The position numbers and the translations under genes were made by a program. The notes under the pieces are model-generated. The model ran no database searches, was not told where the DNA came from, and worked only from the letters and a program-made list of their open reading frames with translations. 64,000 nucleotides of DNA from Spirosoma aureum (GTDB lineage Bacteria; Bacteroidota; Bacteroidia; Cytophagales; Spirosomataceae): positions 2,192,501 to 2,256,500 of the forward strand of contig NZ_CP050063.1 of NCBI RefSeq assembly GCF_011604685.1, in the 5' to 3' direction. Shown piece by piece: positions 18,492-26,677 of this stretch. Position 1 is the first letter of the stretch; every line of letters starts with the position of its first letter.

Positions 18492-20186
18492 TTAGAAAGA
18501 GATACCATAGCCTAAAGTCCCCCGAAGTTCGTTATAGCGTTGCTCGGCAACACCTGTGTTTGATTTTAGATACAGCAATTGCAGGTTCAGATTCTGGCGT
18601 TTCGCGATCTGATAACCAGCATTAGCCGAGGCATTAATGACTTGCCCATTCACGATTTGGCCGGTGAGGTCGGGCTGCTGGTTGATCAGGTAGCTGGCAG
18701 TGGCCGATGCGCTTACTTTATTGTCAAGAAAGCTTTTGGTGATGCCCAGAGTGGGGCCGTAAAATTTTGTTGACATACCCTGAGCCAGATTGGCCTGCGT
18801 ATACGAAAGCATCAGGTTACCGCCCAGTCCGTTTTTGACATGCTGGTAGAAATAGCCCAGATTCAGGTTTGTATTCGTGTTGTTGGTGAAGGCGGCTGTC
18901 CGCTGGTTGAGATCGCTAAGTTGCTGGCGTGTCGCCGAGAGCGTAAACAGATTGACAACGTCTTCGTTTTGAATCGTGTATCGGGTATTGATCGTTGCCG
19001 AAAAATTGTTTTGCGCCAGCCGAACTGTGTCAATAACTGGCCGAAGACCGGCTTGCTGACTGATTCCGTAATTTGACAGCTGAACGTCGAGGCCAAAGGC
19101 CGTAGCCGGGTTGTAGGCGACTACCAGCGACCCAATTGTTCGGCCTGTGCGTGCGTTTTTGTTATTGGCCAGGTTGTCATACTGGATACCGTAACTGCCC
19201 GAAAGCCGCAATTTTCCATCCAGTAAAGTAAGGCTAGGCACAATCGCGTAGCTTTCAATATCACTCTGGAAATAGTAGGCCCCCATGGTCTGGAAATTGG
19301 GGTCGATCCGCTTATACTGTAGTTTGATTCCGGCGTTTTTTGTTCGGTAACCAATGGTCGCCTGAGTCGCCTGGGTAAGTTGAGTCGACAGTCGGGGAGT
19401 GAACAGGTTACCAAAGAACCGCACAATCGAATTTCGGCCTTCCGCCGATACTTCTGTACTCCGTACATCACGGGTATAGGCGCTCAGGGCGCCATCTAAC
19501 TCAACCGTAATATGTTTGAGAATCAACATCCGGGTTGTGATACCGACCACCATATTTTCGGCGGGTGCAACGGTTTGAGAAACCGACTGTGGTGCTGATA
19601 CAATGGAGGCCGAATCGTCCTTTGCGCGAAGCATGATCAGGTCAACGTAGTTGCCGGAAGTGCCATAGCCTACCTTCACGGCATAGCCTGTACGTTGATA
19701 GGCCGAAATAATATCGGGCTCAGCCAGATTTGTAGAGATCGCTTTGTTGAATCGACCATAAACGGCCCCCAGTCGTAGCTTGCCAGGATTGAGTTCAACC
19801 CCACCCCCCAGAAAAGTATGCCCGGCCAGCGTAAAAGGCGAGAAACTAACATTGCGGTAACCCGCATGGGCAGTGACCCATTTGTAAGTTGGTGAAACAC
19901 CGAATTGATTAAAAGGCTGTCGAAAGCTATTGCCCTGATTGCCCAGCACCGCCGAAAACGGTAATGATATGCCGCCCGGCAATGCGACGGTTACGGAACC
20001 GCTCAGGCCGAAGGGCGAGGTTTGGTTTCGGGCAGCAATTCCGCTGGCCATATAGAAACCTGTATAAGCATTCAGGCCGCCCGATACCTTTACCGGTACT
20101 GATTTGGAAGTTGGTAAATAGGTCTGAGCCAGGGTTGGAAAACTCAGCCAAAACCCGCAAAGGACAAGTAGTAAAGTTGAGCGCAT
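18492..20186 (-). CDS. Outer-membrane beta-barrel protein, first gene of the surface operon
   Basis: This 564-residue protein has a signal peptide (MRSTLLLVLCGFWLSFPTLAQ) and then amphipathic, glycine- and aromatic-rich beta strands to a terminal Phe (LRGTLGYGISF), the usual outer-membrane barrel ending. Strand-like stretches such as LSGSVTVALPGGISLPFSAVL, HAGYRNVSFSPFTLAGHTFLGG and GKLRLGAVYGRF suggest a barrel of roughly 20 or more strands. I do not recognise a named family. As the promoter-proximal gene ahead of a giant exported protein, it may be the anchor or conduit for that protein; this is inference from context. Confidence 0.85.
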   Translation of the reverse strand: MRSTLLLVLCGFWLSFPTLAQTYLPTSKSVPVKVSGGLNAYTGFYMASGIAARNQTSPFGLSGSVTVALPGGISLPFSAVLGNQGNSFRQPFNQFGVSPTYKWVTAHAGYRNVSFSPFTLAGHTFLGGGVELNPGKLRLGAVYGRFNKAISTNLAEPDIISAYQRTGYAVKVGYGTSGNYVDLIMLRAKDDSASIVSAPQSVSQTVAPAENMVVGITTRMLILKHITVELDGALSAYTRDVRSTEVSAEGRNSIVRFFGNLFTPRLSTQLTQATQATIGYRTKNAGIKLQYKRIDPNFQTMGAYYFQSDIESYAIVPSLTLLDGKLRLSGSYGIQYDNLANNKNARTGRTIGSLVVAYNPATAFGLDVQLSNYGISQQAGLRPVIDTVRLAQNNFSATINTRYTIQNEDVVNLFTLSATRQQLSDLNQRTAAFTNNTNTNLNLGYFYQHVKNGLGGNLMLSYTQANLAQGMSTKFYGPTLGITKSFLDNKVSASATASYLINQQPDLTGQIVNGQVINASANAGYQIAKRQNLNLQLLYLKSNTGVAEQRYNELRGTLGYGISF

Positions 20187-20226
20187 TGCCTGACACAGGG
20201 TTGAGTGTAGTATCGAAAACCTGTGT

Positions 20227-20273
20227 CAAAACTACCTACAGCCCGAACGCCCATCAATCGGATAAATGTATGA
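20227..20273 (-). promoter_or_regulatory. Promoter of the surface operon with an 18-bp regulatory element
   Basis: On the minus strand TAGTTTTG (20227-20234) is an exact Bacteroidota -7 element (TAnnTTTG). It lies about 40 bases before the barrel-gene start. ATTG at 20255-20258 is a plausible -33 element 20 bases upstream. Directly above it lies the 18-mer AATCGGATAAATGTATGA (20256-20273, plus-strand reading). The same 18-mer recurs at 23408-23425, also exactly 21 bases from a perfect TAnnTTTG box. The position is that of an activator site. Confidence 0.75.
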
Positions 20274-20500
20274 TAGGGAAACTACGTACGGCTATAATTT
20301 ATTTGTAACGTGCTGATTGTTAGGTGGCTGAAAGATGAATAAACAGACCTTTGTTTTAGCTGGTACGTAGTTTTACCCAAAGGTTTCCTGCGGATAGCAG
20401 GCACGCAGCTATTCCTGAATAATCATACTATAGGTTGATCACTGGAAATGGCTGTTCATCTGGACCTATATCTGAATGAATTCAGGTGATTCAACAGCGG
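20274..20500. other. Intergenic region with an 11-bp inverted repeat
   Basis: No gene is seen here. AAACTACGTAC (20279-20289) and GTACGTAGTTT (20363-20373) are perfect inverted repeats 73 bp apart. They lie just upstream of the surface-operon promoter, and the flanks GGG also correspond. They could be paired regulator half-sites looping DNA, or chance. Confidence 0.4.
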
Positions 20501-21256
20501 TTAAAAACTCACCTGCATACCCTGCACCGATGGATTGAGCAGTTGCATGGCCGCCGACGAAGAAAGGAATTCACTATCACCCATTAGTTCGTTATACGCT
20601 TTCTCCTGTGCCGGAGTTTTGGTAACCGGGGCTGCCAGCGAAATAGATAGAAACGATTTCTTATCTGACGACGTCAGTTTTCCCCCTTGCCAACTGGATA
20701 CCATACCGCCGTAATCCCATTCGAAGCCCCAGATTTTGAAGGGTTTACCGTTTCGTTTTTCCAACTCTTTTAACGTCGTGCCAATGCGTAACCCGCTGGC
20801 AGTGACCCAGCGCGTGGGGGCAACGTCTGGAATAGGCAGCCCTTCATCGTCGAACCGTTTCGGGCGAATAAGAACGGTTTGGGGGCGGGTTCGCTTCTCA
20901 TTATCAGTAAAAATAACCTGTACTTCATCGGCTGTACCTTTATAAAGCGTAGCGCCCAAAAACTCTTCGCCTTCAGCCCCGTATAATGTATCGCCTACCG
21001 TAACGACGGATGGCCCAAGAAGGCGGAGCAGTTCGGCTTCGGAGGTCGACGGTCGGATGGGGCCAACCTGTTTGCCGGGTACGATTAAAAAGTCGTCGGC
21101 TAAGCCCTGATCGGGATTATTGGGTTGAGGAGAGACCACTGCCTGCGAATCGACCTGCGGTTGTTTGGCCGCCTGATCGGTTGTTGATCGTTTCGACTGG
21201 CAGGCTGTTAAAGCAGCACTCAGTAGCAAAAACAGTTGTAGAGATCGGAGAGGCAT
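20501..21256 (-). CDS. Lipoprotein of unknown function
   Basis: 251 residues. The lipoprotein signal MPLRSLQLFLLLSAALTACQ places the lipidated Cys at 19. A low-complexity Gln/Pro/Ser linker spans about residues 20-52. A folded domain then begins at FLIVPGKQVGPIRPSTSEAE, where GPIRPSTSEAELLRLLG is the kind of segment found in small periplasmic proteins of Bacteroidota. A second similar stretch, GLRIGTTLKELEKRNGKPF, follows, so the domain may contain an internal duplication. I do not recognise a named family. It is 102 bp from the gene upstream and on the same strand, so cotranscription is possible. The envelope location is well supported, the role is not. Confidence 0.8.
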   Translation of the reverse strand: MPLRSLQLFLLLSAALTACQSKRSTTDQAAKQPQVDSQAVVSPQPNNPDQGLADDFLIVPGKQVGPIRPSTSEAELLRLLGPSVVTVGDTLYGAEGEEFLGATLYKGTADEVQVIFTDNEKRTRPQTVLIRPKRFDDEGLPIPDVAPTRWVTASGLRIGTTLKELEKRNGKPFKIWGFEWDYGGMVSSWQGGKLTSSDKKSFLSISLAAPVTKTPAQEKAYNELMGDSEFLSSSAAMQLLNPSVQGMQVSF

Positions 21257-21358
21257 AAGCGGTTTTATGGTAAGGAAATAGATTCATCAGATGGGGGCAA
21301 AGGCCTTCAGAACAGCGACATGTTAAGAACGGATGTCGGAAATGAAGCGCGAAAATCT

Positions 21359-21973
21359 TCAGAAAGCATAGCCCAGACTAACCCCCGTTCGGAGGTCCAG
21401 CATCAGGTAATCCCGGCCAGAATCGGACGTTACAGCACTATAGCGCATTGTATGTTGAAAGCTGGTCAGCGCATCCGGCATGAAACCTCCACCATGAACC
21501 AGCTCCAAAACAAAACCTCGTTTTAATACCCACATATACCCAACAGTTAACCCAAAGCCGATGGATTTAACTCTGATTTCATCAAGTTCACTGGTTTTAT
21601 TAGGCCCAGCCCCAATTTCATTAACGTACCGCAACGACCGGACTTTTAGATACGGATTGATAAAAAAGCCGCTTGGGTGCTCTTTAGCCATTAGTCTTGA
21701 CAGTTTCGCCGTATAAAATTTACCTTCTATAGTGGCATTGACAAACTGTTCATCCTTCGAAACAATGCCAAACTGCCACCACCGAATACTGGTACGGAGG
21801 GCAAAACGCGGGGTCAATGCCCGCTCGTAAAATACGGAAATAGGAGCCAGGAAGTTCGTTTTCAGAACGTTCGGACGGCTCCATAGCCGGGTTGAGTCCT
21901 GAGCCAGAACCGGGACAAAAGCAGGCGAAAGACTACACAACAGGAGCAACAGGCGGATTATAGTAAAATGCAT
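21359..21973 (-). CDS. DUF3575-like outer-membrane barrel protein
   Basis: 204 residues with a signal peptide (MHFTIIRLLLLLCSLSPAFVPVLAQ). The mature part starts NVLKTNFLAPISVFYERALT, the N-terminal pattern of DUF3575-type small barrels in which the protein maps onto host strain conditions through an eight-strand barrel. Alternating strands continue to a terminal Phe (DLRTGVSLGYAF). The family assignment is from pattern recognition and the function is unknown. The next gene downstream is the lipoprotein at 20501-21256. Confidence 0.75.
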   Translation of the reverse strand: MHFTIIRLLLLLCSLSPAFVPVLAQDSTRLWSRPNVLKTNFLAPISVFYERALTPRFALRTSIRWWQFGIVSKDEQFVNATIEGKFYTAKLSRLMAKEHPSGFFINPYLKVRSLRYVNEIGAGPNKTSELDEIRVKSIGFGLTVGYMWVLKRGFVLELVHGGGFMPDALTSFQHTMRYSAVTSDSGRDYLMLDLRTGVSLGYAF

Positions 21974-22209
21974 AGTCGATGGGAAGGAAGGTGGTGTGGT
22001 TCCAATTTGTGGGCTTCTCTAAGAAAGTCCTGATTCACTTGGTTTTTATTCTAGCCATCTCCATCATCACTTGTTTAAGCGCTTCGTTGAGATTGGCAAT
22101 ACCGCCGGTTCTTGACAGGATGCGCTTCTGTCAGCATGTCACTGTATAAATCATCTAAAACGAGGAAGAAAATCGGGAGATTCATTCAGGTAATTCAGGA
22201 ATAACCCGT

Positions 22210-22836
22210 TTACTTGAACAGGCCTGTTTTCAATGCTTTCGCTACTGCTTCGGACTTTGAGTTGACGTGGAGTTTTTCGTAGATGTTGACAATGTGCGTG
22301 CGAACCGTACCCATGCTGATGTTACAATGGTGCGCGATAAGTTTATAGCTATCGCCTTCCACCAGTCGCCGGAGTACCTCGTTTTCTTTGTCGGTCAGCA
22401 GAAATGCATCGGTCTTGGGTTGCCGAAAGGCTTCCAGTACCTTCAGCGCAATGGAAGGCGTCATGGCTGCTCCTCCATTTATCACTTCCCGAATGGATTC
22501 AATGATTTTATCGGCGGGTGTTTTCTTTAACAGATAGCCAACGGCCCCCGCCGAAATGGCAGCAAAAATTCGTTCAACATCCTCAAAAACGGTTAACATA
22601 AGTATTTTAGGGCGTGTTGTCTGTTGCCGGATGAGTTTAACGGCCTCAATTCCAGTGCGACCGGGCATGTCGATGTCCATCAAAATGACATCCGGCTGAT
22701 TGTATAAAACGTCTTCAACGGCCGTAAGTGCGTTGGGGTATTGACCAGTCACAATCAGGTCGTCGGTTGCATCGAAGACCAGCGCCAGCGTTTCACGAAG
22801 GGAGTCATTGTCGTCGAAAATTGAGACGCGAATCAT
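22210..22836 (-). CDS. NarL/LuxR family response regulator
   Basis: 208 residues with a receiver domain at about 1-120: acidic pair Asp8/Asp9, phospho-acceptor Asp54 in ILMDIDMPG, and the conserved Lys near 104. A LuxR-type helix-turn-helix spans about 147-207 (LTDKENEVLRRLVEGDSYKL, then GTVRTHIVNIYEKL). It starts 4 bp after the stop of the upstream lipoprotein gene, so the two form one transcript from the promoter at 23379-23425. The TPR histidine kinase at 23429-25363 is the obvious cognate kinase. Because the 18-bp element in its own promoter recurs before the giant surface operon, this regulator is the best candidate to bind it; that is inference. Confidence 0.93.
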   Translation of the reverse strand: MIRVSIFDDNDSLRETLALVFDATDDLIVTGQYPNALTAVEDVLYNQPDVILMDIDMPGRTGIEAVKLIRQQTTRPKILMLTVFEDVERIFAAISAGAVGYLLKKTPADKIIESIREVINGGAAMTPSIALKVLEAFRQPKTDAFLLTDKENEVLRRLVEGDSYKLIAHHCNISMGTVRTHIVNIYEKLHVNSKSEAVAKALKTGLFK

Positions 22837-22840
22837 AGAG

Positions 22841-23314
22841 TTATATAGTTTCTACATTTACTTTAAATGTGCCATTTGTCACGACAACTTCCCGTTTTTG
22901 CTGTGTGTTGTAGGTCTTCATCGAGAAGGTTCCTTCAAGGACAGTTCCATCAAATTTTGTAACAGTTACCGTGCCCGTTCGCCCCTCTTTATTGGCAAAT
23001 GTGGTGTTTGTTTTTACGTCAATGTAATTCCCTGTACTACCCGTTTTACTAATGTCTACCAGCATTATGGTGCTCGTTCCGGTGAAATTTACCAGCGTGA
23101 AACCCATCATGTGGACACTGTTATATCCAACCAGAGTCAGGTCTTTAGTGGCTTTGTTATAGGTTGCTGTCGCCTGTTCCGACGTAAACGCTTGCCCATC
23201 GACCTGAGCTGTCATAACGCTCGTACTGGCTGGCGTAACAGCATCGTCTTTTTTACTACAAGACAGCAAAACAATGGCTAAACAAAGTATACAGGTGATT
23301 TTGAGCGATTTCAT
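22841..23314 (-). CDS. Small DUF6252-like lipoprotein
   Basis: 157 residues. The signal MKSLKITCILCLAIVLLSCS gives the lipidated Cys19. The mature part contains MTAQVDGQAFTSEQATATY, a segment typical of DUF6252-type lipoproteins of Bacteroidota, followed by beta strands to the end. The family call is tentative. It is cotranscribed with the response regulator directly downstream and lies under the 18-bp element promoter, so it may be a target or a sensor accessory of the two-component system. Confidence 0.75.
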   Translation of the reverse strand: MKSLKITCILCLAIVLLSCSKKDDAVTPASTSVMTAQVDGQAFTSEQATATYNKATKDLTLVGYNSVHMMGFTLVNFTGTSTIMLVDISKTGSTGNYIDVKTNTTFANKEGRTGTVTVTKFDGTVLEGTFSMKTYNTQQKREVVVTNGTFKVNVETI

Positions 23315-23378
23315 AAGGTAGAAAAATTTGTCTGAAAAGCGACACGAACAGCCTGTTTGACCGTCGTTGCTTATCTGA

Positions 23379-23425
23379 CAAAAATACCGTGCCCACTAAT
23401 GCGGGTAAATCGGATAAATGTATGA
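23379..23425 (-). promoter_or_regulatory. Promoter of the lipoprotein/response-regulator pair with the shared 18-bp element
   Basis: On the minus strand TATTTTTG (23379-23386) is an exact TAnnTTTG -7 element 64 bases before the lipoprotein start. AATCGGATAAATGTATGA (23408-23425, plus-strand reading) begins 21 bases above it. The sequence and spacing are identical to the promoter at 20227-20273. The element starts 3 bp past the stop of the kinase gene, so this promoter can uncouple regulator from kinase expression. Confidence 0.75.
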
Positions 23426-23428
23426 CTC

Positions 23429-25363
23429 TCACTGATCAACGACCAGTTGCAGACGAGTTCCCTGTCCTGGCGATGAGTGTATTTTCAATATACCGCCCAT
23501 CGCTTCGGCCCGCTGCTTCATGCTGCTCTGGCCAGTACGCTGGCTTGGCTGGGCCGGATCGAATCCCCGGCCGTTATCCTCAATCAGGACTTGAAGCTGG
23601 TTGTTTTTCCGCTCAAACCGGACAGTAGCCTCGGTGGCTTCTGAGTATTTAATCAGGTTATTAATCGCTTCTTTACCAATCAGGTACAAACTCCGTCGAA
23701 CCTCCATCGAAATCGGTACGGCATATAAAGCCGGGTCTGTTACGAACGAAAATCGAATATTCTTCGACTCCATCAAAGGTTGCGCGTACTCCTGTAGCCG
23801 TAAAGCGATCCGTTGTAAGGAGTCATTGCCTGGGTTTATAGTCCAGATAATCTCGTCCATAGCCTCCAGAATCTGTCGGGCGTCGGTATTGATTTTCTGA
23901 ACTGCCCGCTCAACCGATTCGGGACGTTTTTGGGCGATGAGGCTATTGACCATGCCGCTTAACAGAGAGATACTGCTCAGTGTGCTGCCCACTTCATCGT
24001 GTAAATCGTGGGCAATTTGTTTCCGTAAACGCTGAGCTTCTTCCAGCCGGTGGAGACGGGCCCGATTCAGTAACCACGCGCTTATGGCCGCACCTAATAA
24101 TAAAAGCAAGGCACCGCCAATCAGTAATCCGTTGGTTTGCAATCGCTTATTGATCAGTTCTTTTTCGCGAAGCTGTGCCTGCTGATGAAGCAGTTTGATT
24201 TGTTGTTCTTTCTTTTCGGCTTTGTATTGGGCAACAAGCCGCTGAACTTCGGCGCTGGTACGAACGGCAGTAGTCGAGTCAATCTGTTTATTCTTTTCGA
24301 GTTGGAAGACGTAAGCCTGCTGAAAATTTTTCATCCCGCCATAGAGGTCGGCCAGCCCCTGCGTATAATCGGCAATCCTCTTTTTGTTACCGATCTCGGT
24401 GGCTAGGTCTAGCGCTTTTTTCAGGTGCTTCTCGGCAGGTGTGTACTGCTTTAGTTCTTCATAAATCTGCCCCAGATTAAAATAAGCGGTGGCCATACTC
24501 GCTTTATTCTGTTGTTTTTGGGCGATAGCTAAAGATCGTTCCACAAAGGGAAGGCCTTCCTGAGGGCGTTTTGCTAATTTGAGAGCCAGGCCAATATTAA
24601 CCAGAATATCGGCCTGGAGTAGGGCAAACTGAATTTCTGTAGCATGCTTCAAAGCCAGTTTATAGTAAGTCAGCGACTTATCATACCGTTCCAGTCCATC
24701 ATAACAAACACCAATGTTATTCTCGATAATAGCCATACCACTGGTATTTTTTTCCACATGCATCAACGCCAGCGCCTGTTGATAGTAAGAAAGGGCCTCT
24801 CTGGGCTTATTTAGATCTCGATAAGCGTTGCCAATGCCCCCATACGTAGTGGCAATCCGTGGCTGTACATTATACTGTTCCTGAAGGCGCAATGAGCGAA
24901 GTTCCGTCGCAACTACCTGATCATATTGCTGTAGTTTGCTCAACGCTGCGGCTACGTTTGATATGGCACCACAAATAAAACGTGGGTTTAGTTTATAGTT
25001 TTCGGCTGCTGTCAGCGCTCTCTGAAAATAGTCCAGTGCCTGCTGGTGTCGACCCGTCAGGTAGTATATCGACGCCCGATTGGTATAGGCTTTGGCTAAT
25101 CCCATACCGTATTGAAGCTGAGTGGCTAAGTGTTCCGATACCTGCAATACGGAGTCCGCTTTTGTATAGTCAGGATTGGCGCCCGAATGAAGTTCGCGGC
25201 CCATTACATTCAACGCACGAACATAATTTGTGTCTTTACTGGTGTGGTGTTTTAAATAAACGACAACCGAATCAAGTGTCTGCGGCACCTGTGCAAAGGC
25301 ATCAGGTAGTCCACTGATCTGTAAACCAACCAGTAATACAGCAATCAAGTAGCCGTGTTTCAT
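23429..25363 (-). CDS. TPR-containing sensor histidine kinase (NarX/DesK type)
   Basis: 644 residues. Residues 1-25 are a signal peptide. About residues 60-355 are tetratricopeptide repeats, e.g. GIGNAYRDLNKPREALSYY and FNLGQIYEELKQYTPAEKHL. A coiled coil follows at about 365-410, with a transmembrane helix at about 412-432. The HisKA_3 dimerisation box is IAHDLHDEVGSTLS, with the phospho-His likely His455. The ATPase domain has NNLIKYSEA and a G1-type box, IEDNGRGFDP. The TPR region lies in the periplasm and probably binds a protein or peptide signal. NarL-type kinases pair with NarL-type regulators, which fits the regulator immediately downstream. Confidence 0.93.
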   Translation of the reverse strand: MKHGYLIAVLLVGLQISGLPDAFAQVPQTLDSVVVYLKHHTSKDTNYVRALNVMGRELHSGANPDYTKADSVLQVSEHLATQLQYGMGLAKAYTNRASIYYLTGRHQQALDYFQRALTAAENYKLNPRFICGAISNVAAALSKLQQYDQVVATELRSLRLQEQYNVQPRIATTYGGIGNAYRDLNKPREALSYYQQALALMHVEKNTSGMAIIENNIGVCYDGLERYDKSLTYYKLALKHATEIQFALLQADILVNIGLALKLAKRPQEGLPFVERSLAIAQKQQNKASMATAYFNLGQIYEELKQYTPAEKHLKKALDLATEIGNKKRIADYTQGLADLYGGMKNFQQAYVFQLEKNKQIDSTTAVRTSAEVQRLVAQYKAEKKEQQIKLLHQQAQLREKELINKRLQTNGLLIGGALLLLLGAAISAWLLNRARLHRLEEAQRLRKQIAHDLHDEVGSTLSSISLLSGMVNSLIAQKRPESVERAVQKINTDARQILEAMDEIIWTINPGNDSLQRIALRLQEYAQPLMESKNIRFSFVTDPALYAVPISMEVRRSLYLIGKEAINNLIKYSEATEATVRFERKNNQLQVLIEDNGRGFDPAQPSQRTGQSSMKQRAEAMGGILKIHSSPGQGTRLQLVVDQ

Positions 25364-25588
25364 CTTGTTCTATAGAGTCAAAACACTAAATATTAATGAA
25401 TTATCAGACAATTAAAAATTCATTTAGGTATCGGTCATTTGGACTAAACTGAACTAACTTGTTTGGGGTAATTGTGTAAATAAGATCGCAAAAACACAGT
25501 GCCTACTCCGTTTAGATCACTTATCGATTCCTTTGCAGGTAATCAACAGGAAATCATTCCGGTTTTGGAAACGAATATATTAAGGGTT

Positions 25589-26605
25589 CTACTTCTGCCA
25601 GTTTTTCGTTAACACCTGTTCCGCTGGCTTGCCTTGGGGGCTGTATTGGTCGCGCTCCCGGTGACGTGGCTCAATCTCCAGAAACCATTTCCACAGAAAA
25701 CCACCTGCAAACCACGGTTGTGGCCAGACCGCTTCGAGCATGGCTGCGTAGGCGTTGGCCTGAGCTGCTGGATTAGCCTTACAGTCAGTCTCAGACTCCC
25801 ACGGACGTTGGGCTGTGTGATCGCAGCTTCGATAGCCGAATTCCGTAAATAGAATCGGTTTCTGCCATTGACTGCTCATTTGCTGCAATACGGTGAGGTG
25901 TTTTTTCCAGCCTCTGGTCAATTCACCTATCGATGGTTCCCGCTTATCGGAAATCGGGAAATAGGCGTCTACACCAATGAAATCCAGCTGTTGCCAAAAT
26001 GGAATCTGTTCGTATCGGTCCCAGTTGGCTGCGTAGGTCAACTGTCCTTTGTAAATCTGTCGTACCTGCTTGATCAGGCCTTGCCAGAAGGCAGGCCGGG
26101 CAACGGCGAAACGGTCAAGCTCGGTTGTGATGCAGTACAAGTCAATGTGTAAGGAGTCCGCAATTTTGGCGAAATGCAAAATGTACTGCGCATAATCGTG
26201 CTCGAAACTTTGCCAGTCGGCTTCTGTCGAAAACTCAAGATCGAGGTGAGAGCCGCCCTGCATCCAGACGTGTGGCTTAAGCATCGTTTTCAGCCCCTGC
26301 TTCCGGGCCATCTGCACCGTTCCGGCTACGCCCGCCGTTGTTTCACCCCACCATTGCCACTTGCTCTGTTCCTTCCTGTTTTCGCTGAAGAAAAAATGTG
26401 GATCATTTTTTTTGCAGAAACCATACGGCACAATCGCAACCCATTCGCCACCAATAGCCCTAACGGGTGCCAGTGCCAGCGAGTCGGGTTGGCGTGGAGG
26501 AGCGACCAGATTGACCCCTTTGAATTTATGGCCAGCATACTGAAAGGGCGGCTGAGTCTGGCAGCTTATAAGAGCGCATAAAATCAAAAAGAAGCGATTG
26601 ACCAT
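25589..26605 (-). CDS. GH113-like glycoside hydrolase lipoprotein
   Basis: 338 residues. The N-terminus MVNRFFLILCALISCQTQ is a lipoprotein signal with Cys15. The rest is a TIM-barrel glycosidase: KGVNLVAPPR (first strand), MLKPHVWMQGG, LYCITTELDRF with putative acid/base Glu162, DFIGVDAYFPIS, and ILFTEFGYRS with putative nucleophile Glu255. The pattern matches GH113 beta-mannanase-like proteins common in Bacteroidota; substrate specificity cannot be read. It is a single minus-strand gene, divergent from the FG-GAP gene, with no terminator seen. Confidence 0.75.
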   Translation of the reverse strand: MVNRFFLILCALISCQTQPPFQYAGHKFKGVNLVAPPRQPDSLALAPVRAIGGEWVAIVPYGFCKKNDPHFFFSENRKEQSKWQWWGETTAGVAGTVQMARKQGLKTMLKPHVWMQGGSHLDLEFSTEADWQSFEHDYAQYILHFAKIADSLHIDLYCITTELDRFAVARPAFWQGLIKQVRQIYKGQLTYAANWDRYEQIPFWQQLDFIGVDAYFPISDKREPSIGELTRGWKKHLTVLQQMSSQWQKPILFTEFGYRSCDHTAQRPWESETDCKANPAAQANAYAAMLEAVWPQPWFAGGFLWKWFLEIEPRHRERDQYSPQGKPAEQVLTKNWQK

Positions 26606-26677
26606 AGGAGAGGCAAGTAAATTACATCGGAAAAAGGATTTATCTTATTCCTAACTACCCGTCAACTACATTCGAGT

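Noticed and set aside
22808..23281. 157-codon plus-strand frame over the DUF6252-like gene
   Set aside because: Antisense shadow; the minus frame carries the lipobox and promoter.
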